Origin: Variovorax paradoxus
GTDB lineage: Bacteria > Pseudomonadota > Gammaproteobacteria > Burkholderiales > Burkholderiaceae_C
Length of the DNA: 64,000 nt
Assembly: GCF_018614955.1 (NCBI RefSeq)
Contig: NZ_JAGGNV010000003.1
Location: 1 to 64,000, forward strand
Direction: 5' to 3'
Below the pieces are notes generated by a model that searched no databases, was not told the origin of the DNA, and saw only the letters and a list, made by a program, of their open reading frames with translations. The number at the start of each line of letters is the position of its first letter. The stretch's first letter is position 1. This document shows positions 28,282-38,367 of the stretch, piece by piece. The position numbers were made by a program, and so were the translations under genes.

Positions 28282-28334
28282 CCCCCTCGCCGGGGGCAAC
28301 ACCAGCGGCCCGGCAAGGCCGGTTCCGCGGTGTT
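28282..28334. repeat. Extragenic double-hairpin element (REP-like)
   Basis: Two adjacent hairpins in the 151-base gap before the DUF808 gene. The first is CCCCC-TCGCC-GGGGG (28282-28296). The second (28298-28334) pairs AACACC with GGTGTT, GCGG with CCGC and CCGGC with GCCGG around an AAG loop, with small bulges. The surrounding sequence is one I remember as recurring between genes in Variovorax and related genomes. No T-tract follows, so this is better read as a repetitive extragenic palindrome than as a terminator. Confidence 0.6.
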
Positions 28335-28394
28335 TCCCGAACGGGCCTGGCTTCGCCGGCCGCGACCGTAGAACGTGTCCAGGACAACTGAGAA

Positions 28395-29300
28395 ATGGCG
28401 ACCAGTCTGCTGCTCCTGCTCGACGACATCGCGACCGTTCTCGACGACGTTTCCATCCTCACCAAGCTTGCCGCCAAGAAGACCGCCGGCGTGCTGGGCG
28501 ACGACCTGGCGCTGAACGCGCAGCAGGTCTCGGGCGTCAAGGCCGAGCGCGAGCTGCCGGTGGTGTGGGCGGTGTGCAAGGGCTCCTTCATCAACAAGGC
28601 GATCCTGGTGCCCGCGGCGCTCGCCATCGGCACCTGGCTGCCCTGGCTGGTGACGCCGCTCCTGATGATCGGCGGCGCCTTCCTGTGTTTCGAGGGCTGC
28701 GAGAAGCTCGCGCACAAGTTCCTGCACAAGGAAGAGCATGCGGCCGAGGTCTCGAAGCACGAGCGGGCGGTCGCCGACCCCGGCGTGGACGTGGTCGCGG
28801 TCGAGAAGGACAAGATCAAGGGTGCGGTGCGCACCGATTTCATCCTCTCGGCGGAAATCATCGCGATCACGCTGGGCACGGTGCAGGGCCAGTCCTTCGT
28901 GACGCAGCTCAGCGTGCTGGTCGGCATCGCGCTGGTCATGACCGTCGGCGTCTACGGCCTGGTCGCGGGCATCGTGAAGCTCGACGACGCCGGGCTCTAC
29001 CTGAGCTGGCGTGAAGACGCGGGCTCGCGCGCGTTCGGCCGCGGCATCCTCGCGGCGGCGCCCTGGCTCATGAAGGGCCTGTCCATCGCCGGCACCGCCG
29101 CCATGTTCCTGGTCGGCGGCGGCATCCTGGTGCACGGCGTGCCGGCGCTCGGCCACGCGGTCGAGGCCTGGGCGCTGGATGCAGGCAGCCTGGTCGGCGG
29201 CCTCGGCTCGATGGGCGCCAACGCGGGCGTCGGCATCGTGGCCGGCGCGATCGTGCTGGCGGTGGTCGAGCTGGTGAAGAAGGCGCTCAAGAAGCGCTGA
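28395..29300 (+). CDS. DUF808 (YedI-like) inner-membrane protein
   Basis: 301 residues with several hydrophobic segments ([52 protein letters not shown]). The N-terminus [22 protein letters not shown] and [20 protein letters not shown] match the DUF808 family, of unknown function. Convergent with mnmH, overlapping it by 14 bases. Confidence 0.93.
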   Translation: MATSLLLLLDDIATVLDDVSILTKLAAKKTAGVLGDDLALNAQQVSGVKAERELPVVWAVCKGSFINKAILVPAALAIGTWLPWLVTPLLMIGGAFLCFEGCEKLAHKFLHKEEHAAEVSKHERAVADPGVDVVAVEKDKIKGAVRTDFILSAEIIAITLGTVQGQSFVTQLSVLVGIALVMTVGVYGLVAGIVKLDDAGLYLSWREDAGSRAFGRGILAAAPWLMKGLSIAGTAAMFLVGGGILVHGVPALGHAVEAWALDAGSLVGGLGSMGANAGVGIVAGAIVLAVVELVKKALKKR

Positions 29301-30348
29301 GTTCCCGGCCCGCCGCGGCCACGCGGCGGGCGATGGCCTCGACGCCTTCGTCCGAGAGATCGTCGGCGCGCAAGACCTGCCGTTCGTCCCAGAGCGCGAA
29401 ATGGCTGGCCTGCGATCGCTTGTAGGCCGGGTCGTAGTGCAGCGCGGTCAGCTCCGCGAACAGCGAAGGCAGGTCGCGCTCGGCCGCCCACTGCTGCCAG
29501 CGCGAGATCACGGCCTTGCCGTGCAGCTCCTTCAGCATCGCGAGCTGGCGCGAAAGCGCTTCCGGGTCGTCGCCTAGGTAGGCGTAGTCGCGCAGCAGGT
29601 ACGCCAGGCGCGCTTCGGGCGTGGCGTCGATCTCGATGACGCGGCTCGCGCGCATGCGCTCCACCAGCGCTGTCGGCACGTTGAGGCGGCCGATGCGGCG
29701 GCTCTCGCCCTCGACGTACAGCGGCTTTTGCGGATCGATGCGGTCCAGCAGCTCGGCGATGCGCGTCTCGAAGGCGGTCTGCGACGGCTGCGGCACGCCG
29801 GGCAGGGCGCCGAGCAGCGAGCCCTTGTGGGCGGCGAAAGCTTCGAGGTCGAGCACCTGCTCGCCCTGCGCCGCCATGGCCTGCAGCACGCGCGTCTTGG
29901 CACTGCCGGTGGCGCCGCACAGCACGCGCAGCGCGAGCTGCGGGCACAGGGTCTCGATCTGCGTGATCACGTGGCGGCGCCAGCTCTTGTAGCCGCCCGA
30001 GAGCTGCTGAGCGTCCCAGCCCACGAGGCGCAGCCAGGTCGTCATCGAGCCGCTGCGCAGGCCGCCGCGCCAGCAATAGATGAGCGGCTTCCAGTCGGCC
30101 GGCCGGTCGGCGAACTGCTCCTTCAGGTGCCGCGCGATGTTCGCGGCCACCATCGCACCGCCGACCCGGCGCGCCTCGAAGGCACCCTGCTGCTTGTAGA
30201 GCGTGCCGACGATGCGGCGCTCCTCGTCGTCGAGCACCGGGCAGTTGATGGCGCCGGGGATGTGATCGAGCGCGAACTCGGCCGGCGAGCGCGCATCGAT
30301 GAGCGTGTCGAAGCGGTCGCGGTCGCCGACGCGCACCGGGTCGCGCAT
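29287..30348 (-). CDS. mnmH: tRNA 2-selenouridine synthase MnmH (SelU/YbbB)
   Basis: 353-residue enzyme that replaces sulfur with selenium in wobble 2-thiouridines through a geranylated intermediate. N-terminal rhodanese domain with catalytic Cys92 ([13 protein letters not shown]) and C-terminal P-loop domain with GATGSAKT (145-152). Length is normal (E. coli 364). The ATG at 30348 overlaps the stop of the small membrane protein gene by one base. The selenophosphate donor gene selD is not in the window. Confidence 0.95.
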   Translation of the reverse strand: MRDPVRVGDRDRFDTLIDARSPAEFALDHIPGAINCPVLDDEERRIVGTLYKQQGAFEARRVGGAMVAANIARHLKEQFADRPADWKPLIYCWRGGLRSGSMTTWLRLVGWDAQQLSGGYKSWRRHVITQIETLCPQLALRVLCGATGSAKTRVLQAMAAQGEQVLDLEAFAAHKGSLLGALPGVPQPSQTAFETRIAELLDRIDPQKPLYVEGESRRIGRLNVPTALVERMRASRVIEIDATPEARLAYLLRDYAYLGDDPEALSRQLAMLKELHGKAVISRWQQWAAERDLPSLFAELTALHYDPAYKRSQASHFALWDERQVLRADDLSDEGVEAIARRVAAAGRELSAS

Positions 30349-30569
30349 CAGCGGCCTCCGGACTTTTTCGCGCGCTGGAACAGGTCGACAGCGACCAGCG
30401 CCACGCCGAGCGCCAGCGCGAACCAGCCGACCACGTAGGCCCCGCCGATGGTTTCGCGCCAGGCGGGCGACTGCAGGAAGTGCGGTGCGAGCAGCACCGC
30501 TGCGCCGATGAGGATGCACATGAGGCCGCGCTCGAGCATGCGCGGCGCTCTGGGGGATTTGGAAGCCAT
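30348..30569 (-). CDS. Small two-segment membrane protein
   Basis: 73 residues: a basic N-terminus (MASKSPRAPRMLERG), two hydrophobic helices (LMCILIGAAVLLAPHFL and GWFALALGVALVAVDLF) and a basic tail RAKKSGGR. No family recognised with certainty. Overlaps mnmH by one base (TGATG), so it is co-translated with it. Orientation with both ends in the cytoplasm fits the positive-inside rule. Confidence 0.8.
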   Translation of the reverse strand: MASKSPRAPRMLERGLMCILIGAAVLLAPHFLQSPAWRETIGGAYVVGWFALALGVALVAVDLFQRAKKSGGR

Positions 30570-30637
30570 GCCCGAGTTTACGGGGCAGCACTGCGCACCA
30601 ACTTCGGGCGATCCACGCCGATTCCGTGAATTACTTC

Positions 30638-30699
30638 CTTAGGAGATGTAAACCTAAGAACTACAGTCTTAAGTATTCATTTTCATAAGAAAGAAGTGC
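30638..30699 (+). promoter_or_regulatory. AT-rich leader of the autotransporter with inverted repeats
   Basis: An unusually AT-rich stretch for this chromosome. CTTAGG (30638-30643) and CCTAAG (30653-30658) form a perfect inverted repeat with a 9-base spacer; CTTAAG follows at 30668-30673 and TATTCAT at 30675-30681 could serve as a -10. An AAGAAAGAAG purine run provides the ribosome site just before ATG 30700. Exact promoter boxes are uncertain. Confidence 0.45.
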
Positions 30700-33600
30700 A
30701 TGAACCGCGTTTTCCGGGTGGTCTGGAACCCTTCGCAAGGGATCTGGGCCGTGGCCTCCGAGCTGGCGCGCGGCGTCGGCAAGTCGGGCACCAAGGCGCC
30801 CGTCGTGGCCATAGTTCTGTTGGGCATGGCCGGTACAGCCGCCGCCGATTGCGCCAGCAGCGGCAGCAACGCCATCACTTGCACCGCCGGCACCCCGCAG
30901 ACCTTCGTCGTCATCGGCGGCTATGACGCCACGCCCGGCGGCTCGGTGGACGTGCAGCCCAACGCGGTGATCAGCACCATCGACCTGCCCGCCATCAGCA
31001 TGGGCGACAACGGCACGATCCTGATCCAGCGCGATGCCACGGTGCAGAACAATGCGGCGGGCAGCGCCAACGGCCACTACGGCACCGGCGCCAACACCAT
31101 CGAATTCCGCTCGGGCACCACCCTCACAGTCGAGCAGGGCGCCAGGCTGCTGTCGAACGGCACGGCTTTCAACGCAGAAGCCGTCAATGCGCACGGCAGC
31201 GGCAACCTGATCGTCAACCACGGCGAAATCCGTTCGCAGGCCGGCGGCGCGGCGATCTGGTTCGAATCGTCGAACGGCTCGAACACCGTGATCAATGGCG
31301 CAACCGGCGTCATCGACTACAAGGGCGGCGCGGGCAACATCATGGGCGTCGCCGGCACCATGGCGATCGCTTTCACCAATCAGGGGCAGCTCATTGGCTC
31401 GCTGAACTTCGCCAATGCGAACGACACGCTCAACGTCTACACCGGCTCGTCGATCACCGGCAGCATCGACGGCGGCGGCGGCAGCAACCTGCTGACCCTG
31501 AATGGCAGCGGCACCGACACCTTCGCGCAGGCGCTGTCGAACTTCCAGGCGCTGGTGAAGAACGACAGCGGCACCTGGACCTTCAACAACGCGCTGCCCG
31601 GCTCGGGCATCACCAGCACGCGGGTGGCCGGCGGCACGCTGATCCTCGGCACCGACGCCAGCAGCTACACGGGCAGCATGACGGTGGACGCGGCCGGCAT
31701 CCTGCAGACGAGCGCGCAGTTCGCGCCCCTGGCCATCACCGACAACGGCCTGGTGCGCATCGCGCAGCCCGACGACGCGACTTACACCGGGCTCCTGTCC
31801 GGCATCGGCGGCATCGAGAAGACCGGTGCCGGCCGGCTGAGCCTGGCGCGCGACCAGGCGATCACCGGTACCACCACCATCAGCGCCGGCACGCTGCAGC
31901 TCGGCGACGGCGGCACCACCGGCATGGTGAGCGGCCCCATCGTCGACAACGCGGCGCTCGTCGTGAATCGGTCGAATGCCGTCGGCTTCGGCGCGCCGAT
32001 CAGCGGCACGGGCAGCGTCACGCAGCTCGGCGCCGGCACGACCACCTTCACGGCCGACAACAGCTACACCGGCGGCACCACCATCACGGCCGGCACGCTG
32101 CAACTGGGCAACGGCGGCACGAGCGGCGGCGTGGTGGGCGACATCGTCAACAACGCGACGCTGATCGCGAACCGCTCGAACACCTTGAACCTGACAGGAG
32201 CCATCAGCGGCAGCGGCGCGCTGCGCCAGGTGGGCAGCGGCACCACGGTGCTCTCGGGCGCCAACAGCTACAGCGGCGCGACCATGGTCGCGGCAGGCAC
32301 CTTGAAGGCCGGCGCCGACCACACCTTCAGCGCCGCTTCCGCGCACACCGTGGCCTCCGGCGCGACGCTCGATGCCGCGGGCTTCAACCAGCGCGTCGCC
32401 TCGCTCGACAACGCGGGCACCGTCAACCTGCTGAGCGCGGCGGCGGGCGGCACGTTCACCGTCACCGGCGCCTACGTCGGCAACGGCGGCGTGCTCAAGC
32501 TCGGCACGGTGCTCGGCGGCGGCAGCAGCCCGAGCGACCGCCTGGTGCTGAGCGGCCCGGCTGCCAGCGCGAGCGGCAGCACCACGGTGCGCATCACCAA
32601 CCTCGGCGGCCTCGGCGCTCAGACCACCGGCAACGGCATCGAGGTGGTGAGCGCGCGAAACGGCGCCACCACCACCGCCCAGAGCACGCGCGACGCCTTC
32701 GCGCTGGCCAACGGCCACGTCGATGCGGGCGCCTACGAGTACCGCCTGTACGCGGCGGATGCGCAGGGCGCCGGCGAGAACTGGTATCTGCGTTCCGAGA
32801 CCACCATCGCGCCACCGGTGGCGCCCGTGGATGCGGATGCGCCCACCACCACGACCGCGGACACGACCGTCAAGCTGGCCCTGCCACTGGTGACCGTGCC
32901 GACCTACCGCGCCGAAGTCCCGCTGTTCGCCGCCCTGCCGGCGCAACTGCGCCAGGCCGATCTCGGCATGCTCGGCAACCTGCACCGCCGCATCGGCGAT
33001 GAGGCGGCCGCAGCGCCCGGCGAGGCCGGCCAAGCCGGAGCGCCGCGCCGCGCCTGGGCCCGTGCCGTCCACGGCGACCTCGACATCGGCCAGGCGGGCG
33101 TCGCCAGCGCGCACAGCCGCGGCCATGTGAGCGGCCTGCAGGCCGGCACCGATCTGCTGGCAATCGGCAACTGGCGCGCCGGCCTCTACGTCGGCTTCCT
33201 GGACGGCGGCGCCGATGTGAGCGGCAATGCGCGCGGCACCCTCGGGCGCGTCGGCAGCACCGACTCGCAGTCGCGCTACCTCGGCGGCTACGCCACCTGG
33301 ATGGAGGCGAGCGGCCTGTACGCCGACGCCGTGCTGCAAGCCGGCCGCCATCGCAGCACCGTGCGCCCCGACGGCAACCCGAACGCCTCGGGCAAGGCCG
33401 AGAGCCTCACGGCCTCGATCGAAGCCGGCAAGTCCTTCCCCTTGGCCGCGAACTGGACCATCGAGCCGCAGGCGCAGCTGATCTACCAGCGCACGCGCTT
33501 CGACGACGTGCTGATCGGCGGCGCGGCCGTGCGCCAGCATGCCGACGGCGGCTGGATCGGCCGCCTGGGCGTGCGCATCAAGGGCGACATCGCCACCGGC

Positions 33601-33867
33601 GCCGGACGGTTGCAGCCCTACGTGCGCGCGAACCTGTACCGCGCGAGCGGCGGCACGGACGTGGCCGAGTTCATCGGCCCCGCGGCCACCACCCGCATCG
33701 CCAGTGCGAGCGGCTACAGCTCGGGCGAAGTGGCGGGCGGCTTCACGCTGGCCGTGACGCCGGCCACCAGCGTCTACGGCGAAGTGGGGCGCGTCTTCGC
33801 CCTCGGTGGCGATGCACGGGTGAAGTCCTCGGTGCAAGGCTCGGTGGGCGTCAAGCTGCGCTGGTAG
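30700..33867 (+). CDS. ESPR-type autotransporter with PATR repeats and C-terminal beta-barrel
   Basis: 1055-residue type Va secreted surface protein. It begins with an extended signal peptide region (MNRVFRVVWNPSQGIWAVAS), then a hydrophobic core with cleavage near residue 49 (GTAAAD). Mature N-terminus has a Cys51-Cys60 pair. The passenger is Gly/Thr/Asn rich, a beta-helix, with at least three passenger-associated repeats of about 67 residues near positions 372, 439 and 507 (GTTTISAGTLQLGDGGT, GGTTITAGTLQLGNGGT, GATMVAAGTLKAG). The linker (about 690-780) precedes the outer-membrane barrel (about 783-1055), which ends in the expected aromatic residue (GVKLRW). No protease triad or known adhesin motif is seen; adhesion or biofilm is the usual role. 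Confidence 0.94.
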   Translation: MNRVFRVVWNPSQGIWAVASELARGVGKSGTKAPVVAIVLLGMAGTAAADCASSGSNAITCTAGTPQTFVVIGGYDATPGGSVDVQPNAVISTIDLPAISMGDNGTILIQRDATVQNNAAGSANGHYGTGANTIEFRSGTTLTVEQGARLLSNGTAFNAEAVNAHGSGNLIVNHGEIRSQAGGAAIWFESSNGSNTVINGATGVIDYKGGAGNIMGVAGTMAIAFTNQGQLIGSLNFANANDTLNVYTGSSITGSIDGGGGSNLLTLNGSGTDTFAQALSNFQALVKNDSGTWTFNNALPGSGITSTRVAGGTLILGTDASSYTGSMTVDAAGILQTSAQFAPLAITDNGLVRIAQPDDATYTGLLSGIGGIEKTGAGRLSLARDQAITGTTTISAGTLQLGDGGTTGMVSGPIVDNAALVVNRSNAVGFGAPISGTGSVTQLGAGTTTFTADNSYTGGTTITAGTLQLGNGGTSGGVVGDIVNNATLIANRSNTLNLTGAISGSGALRQVGSGTTVLSGANSYSGATMVAAGTLKAGADHTFSAASAHTVASGATLDAAGFNQRVASLDNAGTVNLLSAAAGGTFTVTGAYVGNGGVLKLGTVLGGGSSPSDRLVLSGPAASASGSTTVRITNLGGLGAQTTGNGIEVVSARNGATTTAQSTRDAFALANGHVDAGAYEYRLYAADAQGAGENWYLRSETTIAPPVAPVDADAPTTTTADTTVKLALPLVTVPTYRAEVPLFAALPAQLRQADLGMLGNLHRRIGDEAAAAPGEAGQAGAPRRAWARAVHGDLDIGQAGVASAHSRGHVSGLQAGTDLLAIGNWRAGLYVGFLDGGADVSGNARGTLGRVGSTDSQSRYLGGYATWMEASGLYADAVLQAGRHRSTVRPDGNPNASGKAESLTASIEAGKSFPLAANWTIEPQAQLIYQRTRFDDVLIGGAAVRQHADGGWIGRLGVRIKGDIATGAGRLQPYVRANLYRASGGTDVAEFIGPAATTRIASASGYSSGEVAGGFTLAVTPATSVYGEVGRVFALGGDARVKSSVQGSVGVKLRW

Positions 33868-33947
33868 GCGGGTTTTCGCGGGCCGGAGGCGCGCGGCGTG
33901 TTTGGGTTCAAATATCGCTTCCGCGTCTACCCGCCATACCGCCGACC

Positions 33948-34364
33948 ATGGGATCCATCCGCCACCGCCTCCTCGTCGCTTCCGCACGAACCCTCGCCCC
34001 CTTTCTGCTGACCGTCGCCGCGACCGGCGCAGCCGCTCAGCAGGATGCCGACCGCTTCCCGGCGGCCGCCATGAGCTTCCTCGGCACCGAGCTGCCCGCG
34101 ATGGATGCAGCCATCGCCAACAAGGACCGCGATTACTTCGAGGATGCGATGGGCCGCATGCTTGACTTCTCCGACAGCTGGGGCTTCAAGACGCGCGCCA
34201 ACCCGGCGCTGGCGCGCTATCCGATGTGCACAGAGGCGGTGACCGATTTCCTCGTGGTCGGCCTGTGCCGCTTCAAGCTCTCGGCCGACACCTGCCAGCC
34301 GACGCTCACCACGAACTTCAACACCAACCTGCAGCGCTGCCGCGAGCTGGCCGCGCGCAACTGA
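33948..34364 (+). CDS. Exported small protein of unknown function with four cysteines
   Basis: 138 residues. A signal peptide ([24 protein letters not shown]) is predicted to be cleaved after about residue 30. The mature part has four Cys (PMCTEA, GLCRFK, DTCQPT, QRCREL), suitable for two periplasmic disulfides, and ends [15 protein letters not shown]. No family recognised. Followed 11 bases later by a crotonase gene, with which it may be co-transcribed. Confidence 0.75.
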   Translation: MGSIRHRLLVASARTLAPFLLTVAATGAAAQQDADRFPAAAMSFLGTELPAMDAAIANKDRDYFEDAMGRMLDFSDSWGFKTRANPALARYPMCTEAVTDFLVVGLCRFKLSADTCQPTLTTNFNTNLQRCRELAARN

Positions 34365-34375
34365 GAAGAGACGCC

Positions 34376-35173
34376 ATGGACTACGCCCGCTACCAGACCC
34401 TCGCGATCACGTGCCGCGGCGACGGCGGCGCGGTGCTCGACATCCAGATGCGCGCGCAGAACGGCAAGCTGCCCACCGCGGGCCATGACGGCCACCGCGA
34501 GCTGGCCGAGATCTGGCGCGACGTGTCGGCCGACGACACGGTGCGCTGCGCCGTGCTGCGCGGCGAGGGCATGGGCTTCTCGGGCGGCGGCGACCTGGCG
34601 ATGGTCGAGCAGATGAGCACCGACGACGCCACGCGCGTGCGCGTGTGGAAGGAAGCGCGCGACCTGGTCTACAACCTCGTCAACTGCGACAAGCCGATCG
34701 TCAGCGCGATGCACGGGCCGGCCGTGGGCGCCGGCCTGGTGGCGGGCCTGCTGGCCGACATCTCGATCGCGAGCAAGACCGCGAAGATCGTCGACGGCCA
34801 CACGCGGCTGGGCGTGGCGGCGGGCGACCATGCGGCGATCGTCTGGCCGCTCTTGTGCGGGATGGCCAAGGCCAAGTACTACCTGCTGCTGTGCGAACCG
34901 GTGAGCGGCGAGGAGGCCGAGCGCATCGGCTTGGTCTCGCTCGCGGTGGAAGAGGCCGAGCTGCTGCCGCGCGCCTACGAGGTCGCCGACAAGCTGGCCG
35001 CCGGCAGCCAGAGCGCGATCCGCTTCACCAAGTACGCGCTCAACAACTGGCTGCGCCTGGCCGGCCCGAGCTTCGACGCCTCGCTGGCGCTCGAGTTCAT
35101 GGGCTTCGCGGGGCCTGACGTGCGCGAAGGCGTGGCTTCCCTGCGCGAGCGCAGGGCACCGAAGTTTTCCTAA
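34376..35173 (+). CDS. Enoyl-CoA hydratase/isomerase family protein (crotonase fold)
   Basis: 265 residues. Crotonase landmarks: oxyanion-hole segments [19 protein letters not shown] and [21 protein letters not shown], and the segment [21 protein letters not shown] where hydratases carry the second Glu; here Gly-Asp-His replaces the usual Gly-x-x-Pro-E/G arrangement, so reaction type is uncertain. GAAGAG lies upstream of ATG 34376. Its stop overlaps the convergent DUF2817 gene by 4 bases. Confidence 0.9.
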   Translation: MDYARYQTLAITCRGDGGAVLDIQMRAQNGKLPTAGHDGHRELAEIWRDVSADDTVRCAVLRGEGMGFSGGGDLAMVEQMSTDDATRVRVWKEARDLVYNLVNCDKPIVSAMHGPAVGAGLVAGLLADISIASKTAKIVDGHTRLGVAAGDHAAIVWPLLCGMAKAKYYLLLCEPVSGEEAERIGLVSLAVEEAELLPRAYEVADKLAAGSQSAIRFTKYALNNWLRLAGPSFDASLALEFMGFAGPDVREGVASLRERRAPKFS

Positions 35174-36261
35174 GCGTTCTTGAGTCCTTGCACCGTTTGC
35201 AGAAGCGCCGTTCGGGCCTGGCCCAGCACCATGCCTTTCCACTCCTCGTTGTCGCAGTAGAAGGCGTCGCGCAGCTGCTGGCGAATGGTGCGCTGCTGTT
35301 CGGCCGGCGCTTGCGCGTGACTGCGCAGCCAGGTGTCGGCGCGCAGGCGGTTCAGCACTTCCAGGTCGGGCAAGGTGCCGAACTCCAGGCCCATCAGTGC
35401 CACGCTGGCCTGCGGGCATTCGTCGTAGACGGCCGAAACCACCGGCCCCGACACGTCGGCCGAGGCCGACTGGCCGTCGAAGGGCGCGAACACGTCGGCA
35501 CCCCACCAGGCGCGCGCCTGGGCGAGGCCGTCCGGGCGGCCCGGGTAGATCTTCTCGCCGTGGCCGTAGGGGCCGAGCCCGGTGTGGATGTCGATCCAGC
35601 CGATGTGCGTGGCGGCGGAGCCGAACTTGCGCAGGATGCCGCGCACGGTGCGGTTGCTCCACGACGGCGCCTGGCCGCCGTAGAACAGGCCGTCGGGCAC
35701 GACGTACTGGCCGGTCGTGACGGCGGCGCGGTACGCGCGCAGGCCGTGCTTGCCGATGTAGGCGGCCATCGCAGCCTCGTCGGCGGCGCTGGGCGGCCAG
35801 GTGGCCGGCAGCACGAAGGGCTCGACCTCCGCATAAGCCGCATTGACCGGCAGCGGCGCATCGAAGTCGATGTGGTTGCGGTTCAGGTCGATGTTGTCTT
35901 CGTTGGTGCGGTGCAGGTGCGAGAAGCCGTGCGGATTGACCGCGTGCACCAGCAGCAGCCCGGCGCCCGCCTGTTCGATGCGCGAGAGCAGGTCGGCGTC
36001 GTGCAGCGTCGCGATCTGGCAGCCCGAGCCGCAGAAGCCCTCGGGCCCGTGCGTGCCGGAGCTGACGATCAAGAGCCTGGCCGCGCCCGGCGTGCCGAGG
36101 TAGGCCGTGTCGGTGGCCAGCGTTTCGCCCAGGGCGCCGCGATGGGCTTCGAGCACGAAGGATTCGATGGCCGCGCCGCGCGCCGCGGCGGCGTCGAGGA
36201 ACTTGCGGCGGGCTTCGGCGTAGCTGCCGCAGAAATAGCGGGTGGCGGCGCTGCTATGCAC
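35170..36261 (-). CDS. DUF2817 (M14-like) metallopeptidase family protein
   Basis: About 363 residues. Zinc-carboxypeptidase-like ligands appear in [14 protein letters not shown] (His-x2-Glu) and [12 protein letters not shown] (His), with [20 protein letters not shown] and LGLEFGT as further conserved parts. GTG 36261 is preferred as the start since GAGGA lies 7 bases upstream and overlap with the transporter gene is only 8 bases; an ATG at 36288 has no ribosome site. No signal peptide. Likely co-transcribed with the MHS transporter upstream, so the enzyme may process an imported compound (inference). Confidence 0.86.
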   Translation of the reverse strand: MHSSAATRYFCGSYAEARRKFLDAAAARGAAIESFVLEAHRGALGETLATDTAYLGTPGAARLLIVSSGTHGPEGFCGSGCQIATLHDADLLSRIEQAGAGLLLVHAVNPHGFSHLHRTNEDNIDLNRNHIDFDAPLPVNAAYAEVEPFVLPATWPPSAADEAAMAAYIGKHGLRAYRAAVTTGQYVVPDGLFYGGQAPSWSNRTVRGILRKFGSAATHIGWIDIHTGLGPYGHGEKIYPGRPDGLAQARAWWGADVFAPFDGQSASADVSGPVVSAVYDECPQASVALMGLEFGTLPDLEVLNRLRADTWLRSHAQAPAEQQRTIRQQLRDAFYCDNEEWKGMVLGQARTALLQTVQGLKNA

Positions 36262-37591
36262 GGGCGGTCCTCGAAGCGGGTTCGGCATCCGGCCGGTGGG
36301 CCGCGGCGTCGTCGATGTCCTTGCCGGTGAAGTCCTTGAGCCAGAGCAGGCCCAGCAGCGAGACCAGCGTCATCGCCAGCAGATACCAGGCCGGTGCCAG
36401 CTTGCTGCCGGTGGCGTTGACCAGCCAGGTGCTGACGAAGGGCGAGAAGCCGCCGAACAGCGAGACGCCCACGCTGTAGACCAGCGACATGCCGCTCGCG
36501 CGCACGTGCTTGGGAAACATCTCGGGCAGCATCGTGATGGCGGGCACTGTCTGCACCACCAGCGCAATGCTCAGCAGGCCCACCACGATAAACAGCACGG
36601 CCGGCGTGGGCGAGAGGTTGAGCCACAGGAAGCCCGGATAGATCAGCACCATCATCGCGATGCGGCCCCAGACGATCAGCGGCTTGCGGCCGACACGGTC
36701 GGACAAGAGACCCACCAGCGGCGCGAGCCCGAAGGACAGGAGCCCGGTGAGCGCGGCGCCGAACAGCGCCACCGTCGGCGGCAGGCCCAGTTGGCGCACC
36801 GCATAGGTGGGCATGTAGAAGGTCACGACATAGGCGGCGGCGGTGCCGCCGGTGATGGCGAGAATGGCCGACAGCACCGTCTTCCCATGCTCGCCGCACA
36901 CTTCGGAGAGGCTGCTGCGGCGCGGCGCCGCACCGGCCGGCTCGACCTTGACGTCGAGCGATTCCTCGAGATGGCGGCGGATGTACATGCCCACCGGCGC
37001 GATCAGCATGCCGATGACGAAGGGCACGCGCCAGCCCCAGCTTTCCATGCCCTGCGGCCCGAGCGCGAAGGAGAGCCCGCCCACCACCGCGGCGCCGAGC
37101 AGGATGCCCAGGCCCTGGCTCGCGAACTGCCAGCTCGCCAGATAGCCGCGGTTGGCCGGCGTGGCGTGCTCGACCAGCAGGGTGGTGGATGCGCCCACCT
37201 CGCCGCCGGCCGAGAAGCCCTGCAGCAGCCGCGCCAGCACGATGAGCACGGGCGCCGCGACGCCGATCTGCGCATAGGTGGGCGCGACCGCGATCATGGC
37301 GCACCCCAGCGCCATCAGGAAGATCGTCAGCGTCATCGCCTTCTTGCGCCCGGCGCGGTCGGCATAGGCGCCGATCACGATGCCGCCCAGCGGCCGCATG
37401 ATGAAGCCGACGCCGAAGGCCGCTACCGTCAGCAGCAGCTGGCCGTAGCTGTCGAAGGTCGGGAAGAAGAGCTTGCCGATCACCAGGGCCAGGAAGCCGT
37501 AGACGGTGAAGTCGAAGAACTCGAGGGCGTTGCCGATGGTGGTGGCGACGATGGTTCTGCGCCGGCTGATCGGCGTGATGGGAGAGGTCAC
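36254..37591 (-). CDS. MFS transporter, metabolite:H+ symporter (MHS) family
   Basis: 445-residue inner-membrane symporter with 12 segments. MHS signature segments: TTIGNALEFFDFTVYGFLAL, GFIMRPLGGIVIGAYADRAGRKKAM, LQGFSAGGEVGAS and FPKHVRASGMSLVYSVGVS. Relatives carry citrate, proline/betaine, ketoglutarate or shikimate. GTG 37591 is chosen because AGGA stands 8 bases upstream; an in-frame ATG at 37690 would run over the divergent promoter region. Overlaps the DUF2817 gene by 8 bases. Confidence 0.9.
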   Translation of the reverse strand: MTSPITPISRRRTIVATTIGNALEFFDFTVYGFLALVIGKLFFPTFDSYGQLLLTVAAFGVGFIMRPLGGIVIGAYADRAGRKKAMTLTIFLMALGCAMIAVAPTYAQIGVAAPVLIVLARLLQGFSAGGEVGASTTLLVEHATPANRGYLASWQFASQGLGILLGAAVVGGLSFALGPQGMESWGWRVPFVIGMLIAPVGMYIRRHLEESLDVKVEPAGAAPRRSSLSEVCGEHGKTVLSAILAITGGTAAAYVVTFYMPTYAVRQLGLPPTVALFGAALTGLLSFGLAPLVGLLSDRVGRKPLIVWGRIAMMVLIYPGFLWLNLSPTPAVLFIVVGLLSIALVVQTVPAITMLPEMFPKHVRASGMSLVYSVGVSLFGGFSPFVSTWLVNATGSKLAPAWYLLAMTLVSLLGLLWLKDFTGKDIDDAAAHRPDAEPASRTARA

Positions 37592-37701
37592 GAGAATTCC
37601 TATTCTTGTTGGCGCGTCGCGCCGGATGCTAGCAGCCGGTGGCGACAAGTGCCGCGGGCGAGGCACACTCGCGGCATCCAGGCAACCCAAGACCTTTGAT
37701 C

Positions 37702-38364
37702 ATGTCCCTCGCTCCCATCGAAATCGAAACCGGCCCCCACCCCACCGCCACCGTGCTCCTCATGCACGGCCTCGGCGCCGACGGCAACGACTTCGTGCCG
37801 ATCGCCAACGAGCTCGACCTGTCGGCCGTCGGGCCGGTGCGCTTCGTGTTCCCCAACGCGCCGGTGATTCCGGTCACCATCAACGGCGGCTACCGCATGC
37901 CGGCCTGGTACGACATCGCTGCCGCCGATCTCGTGAAGCACGAGGACGAAGCCGGCCTGCGCCGTTCGCAGGCCGCGATCGAGGCGCTGATCGCGAACGA
38001 GAAGGCCCGGGGCATCGCGGCCGGCCGGATCGTGGTCGCCGGCTTCTCGCAGGGCTGCGCGATGGCGCTCCTGACCGGGCTGCGCCATGCCGAGCGGCTG
38101 GGCGGCATCGTCGGCCTGTCGGGCTACCTGCCGCTGGCCGCGACCACGGCCGCCGAGCGCCATGCGGCCAACCACGACACGCCGGTCTTCCTGGGCCACG
38201 GCACGCGCGACGGCGTGGTGCAGATCGAGCGCGCCCGGGCCTCGCGCGATGCGCTGGCCGCGCTCGGCTACGCGGTCGAATGGCACGAGTACCCGATGGA
38301 GCACTCGGTATGCATGGAAGAGATCGCCGATCTCAACCGCTTCCTGCTGCGCGTGCTGGGCTGA
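37702..38364 (+). CDS. Carboxylesterase/phospholipase, alpha/beta hydrolase
   Basis: 220-residue serine esterase of the phospholipase/carboxylesterase (EstB) family. Nucleophile in VVAGFSQGCAMAL, acid in GHGTRDGVV and His in EYPMEHSVCMEE; oxyanion region LLMHGLGADGNDF. Cytoplasmic, broad short-chain ester substrates in relatives. ATG 37702 chosen; the upstream frame to 37639 overlaps the divergent region. Stops 3 bases before the convergent DUF2252 gene ends. Confidence 0.94.
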   Translation: MSLAPIEIETGPHPTATVLLMHGLGADGNDFVPIANELDLSAVGPVRFVFPNAPVIPVTINGGYRMPAWYDIAAADLVKHEDEAGLRRSQAAIEALIANEKARGIAAGRIVVAGFSQGCAMALLTGLRHAERLGGIVGLSGYLPLAATTAAERHAANHDTPVFLGHGTRDGVVQIERARASRDALAALGYAVEWHEYPMEHSVCMEEIADLNRFLLRVLG

Positions 38365-38367
38365 GGA

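Noticed and set aside
29287..30348. MnmH as evidence for a complete selenium pathway here
   Set aside because: No selD, selA or selB genes are in the window, so nothing can be said beyond the single enzyme.
31800..32320. CRISPR-like periodic repeats
   Set aside because: The 200-base period encodes diverged protein repeats in frame (PATR), without identical repeats or unique spacers.
30661..33987. Very long open frame (over 1100 codons) on the minus strand across the autotransporter
   Set aside because: It is the antisense of a gene with ESPR, repeats and barrel. Its protein is low complexity (Ala/Arg/Gly/Val rich) with no domain; high GC removes stop codons from antisense frames.
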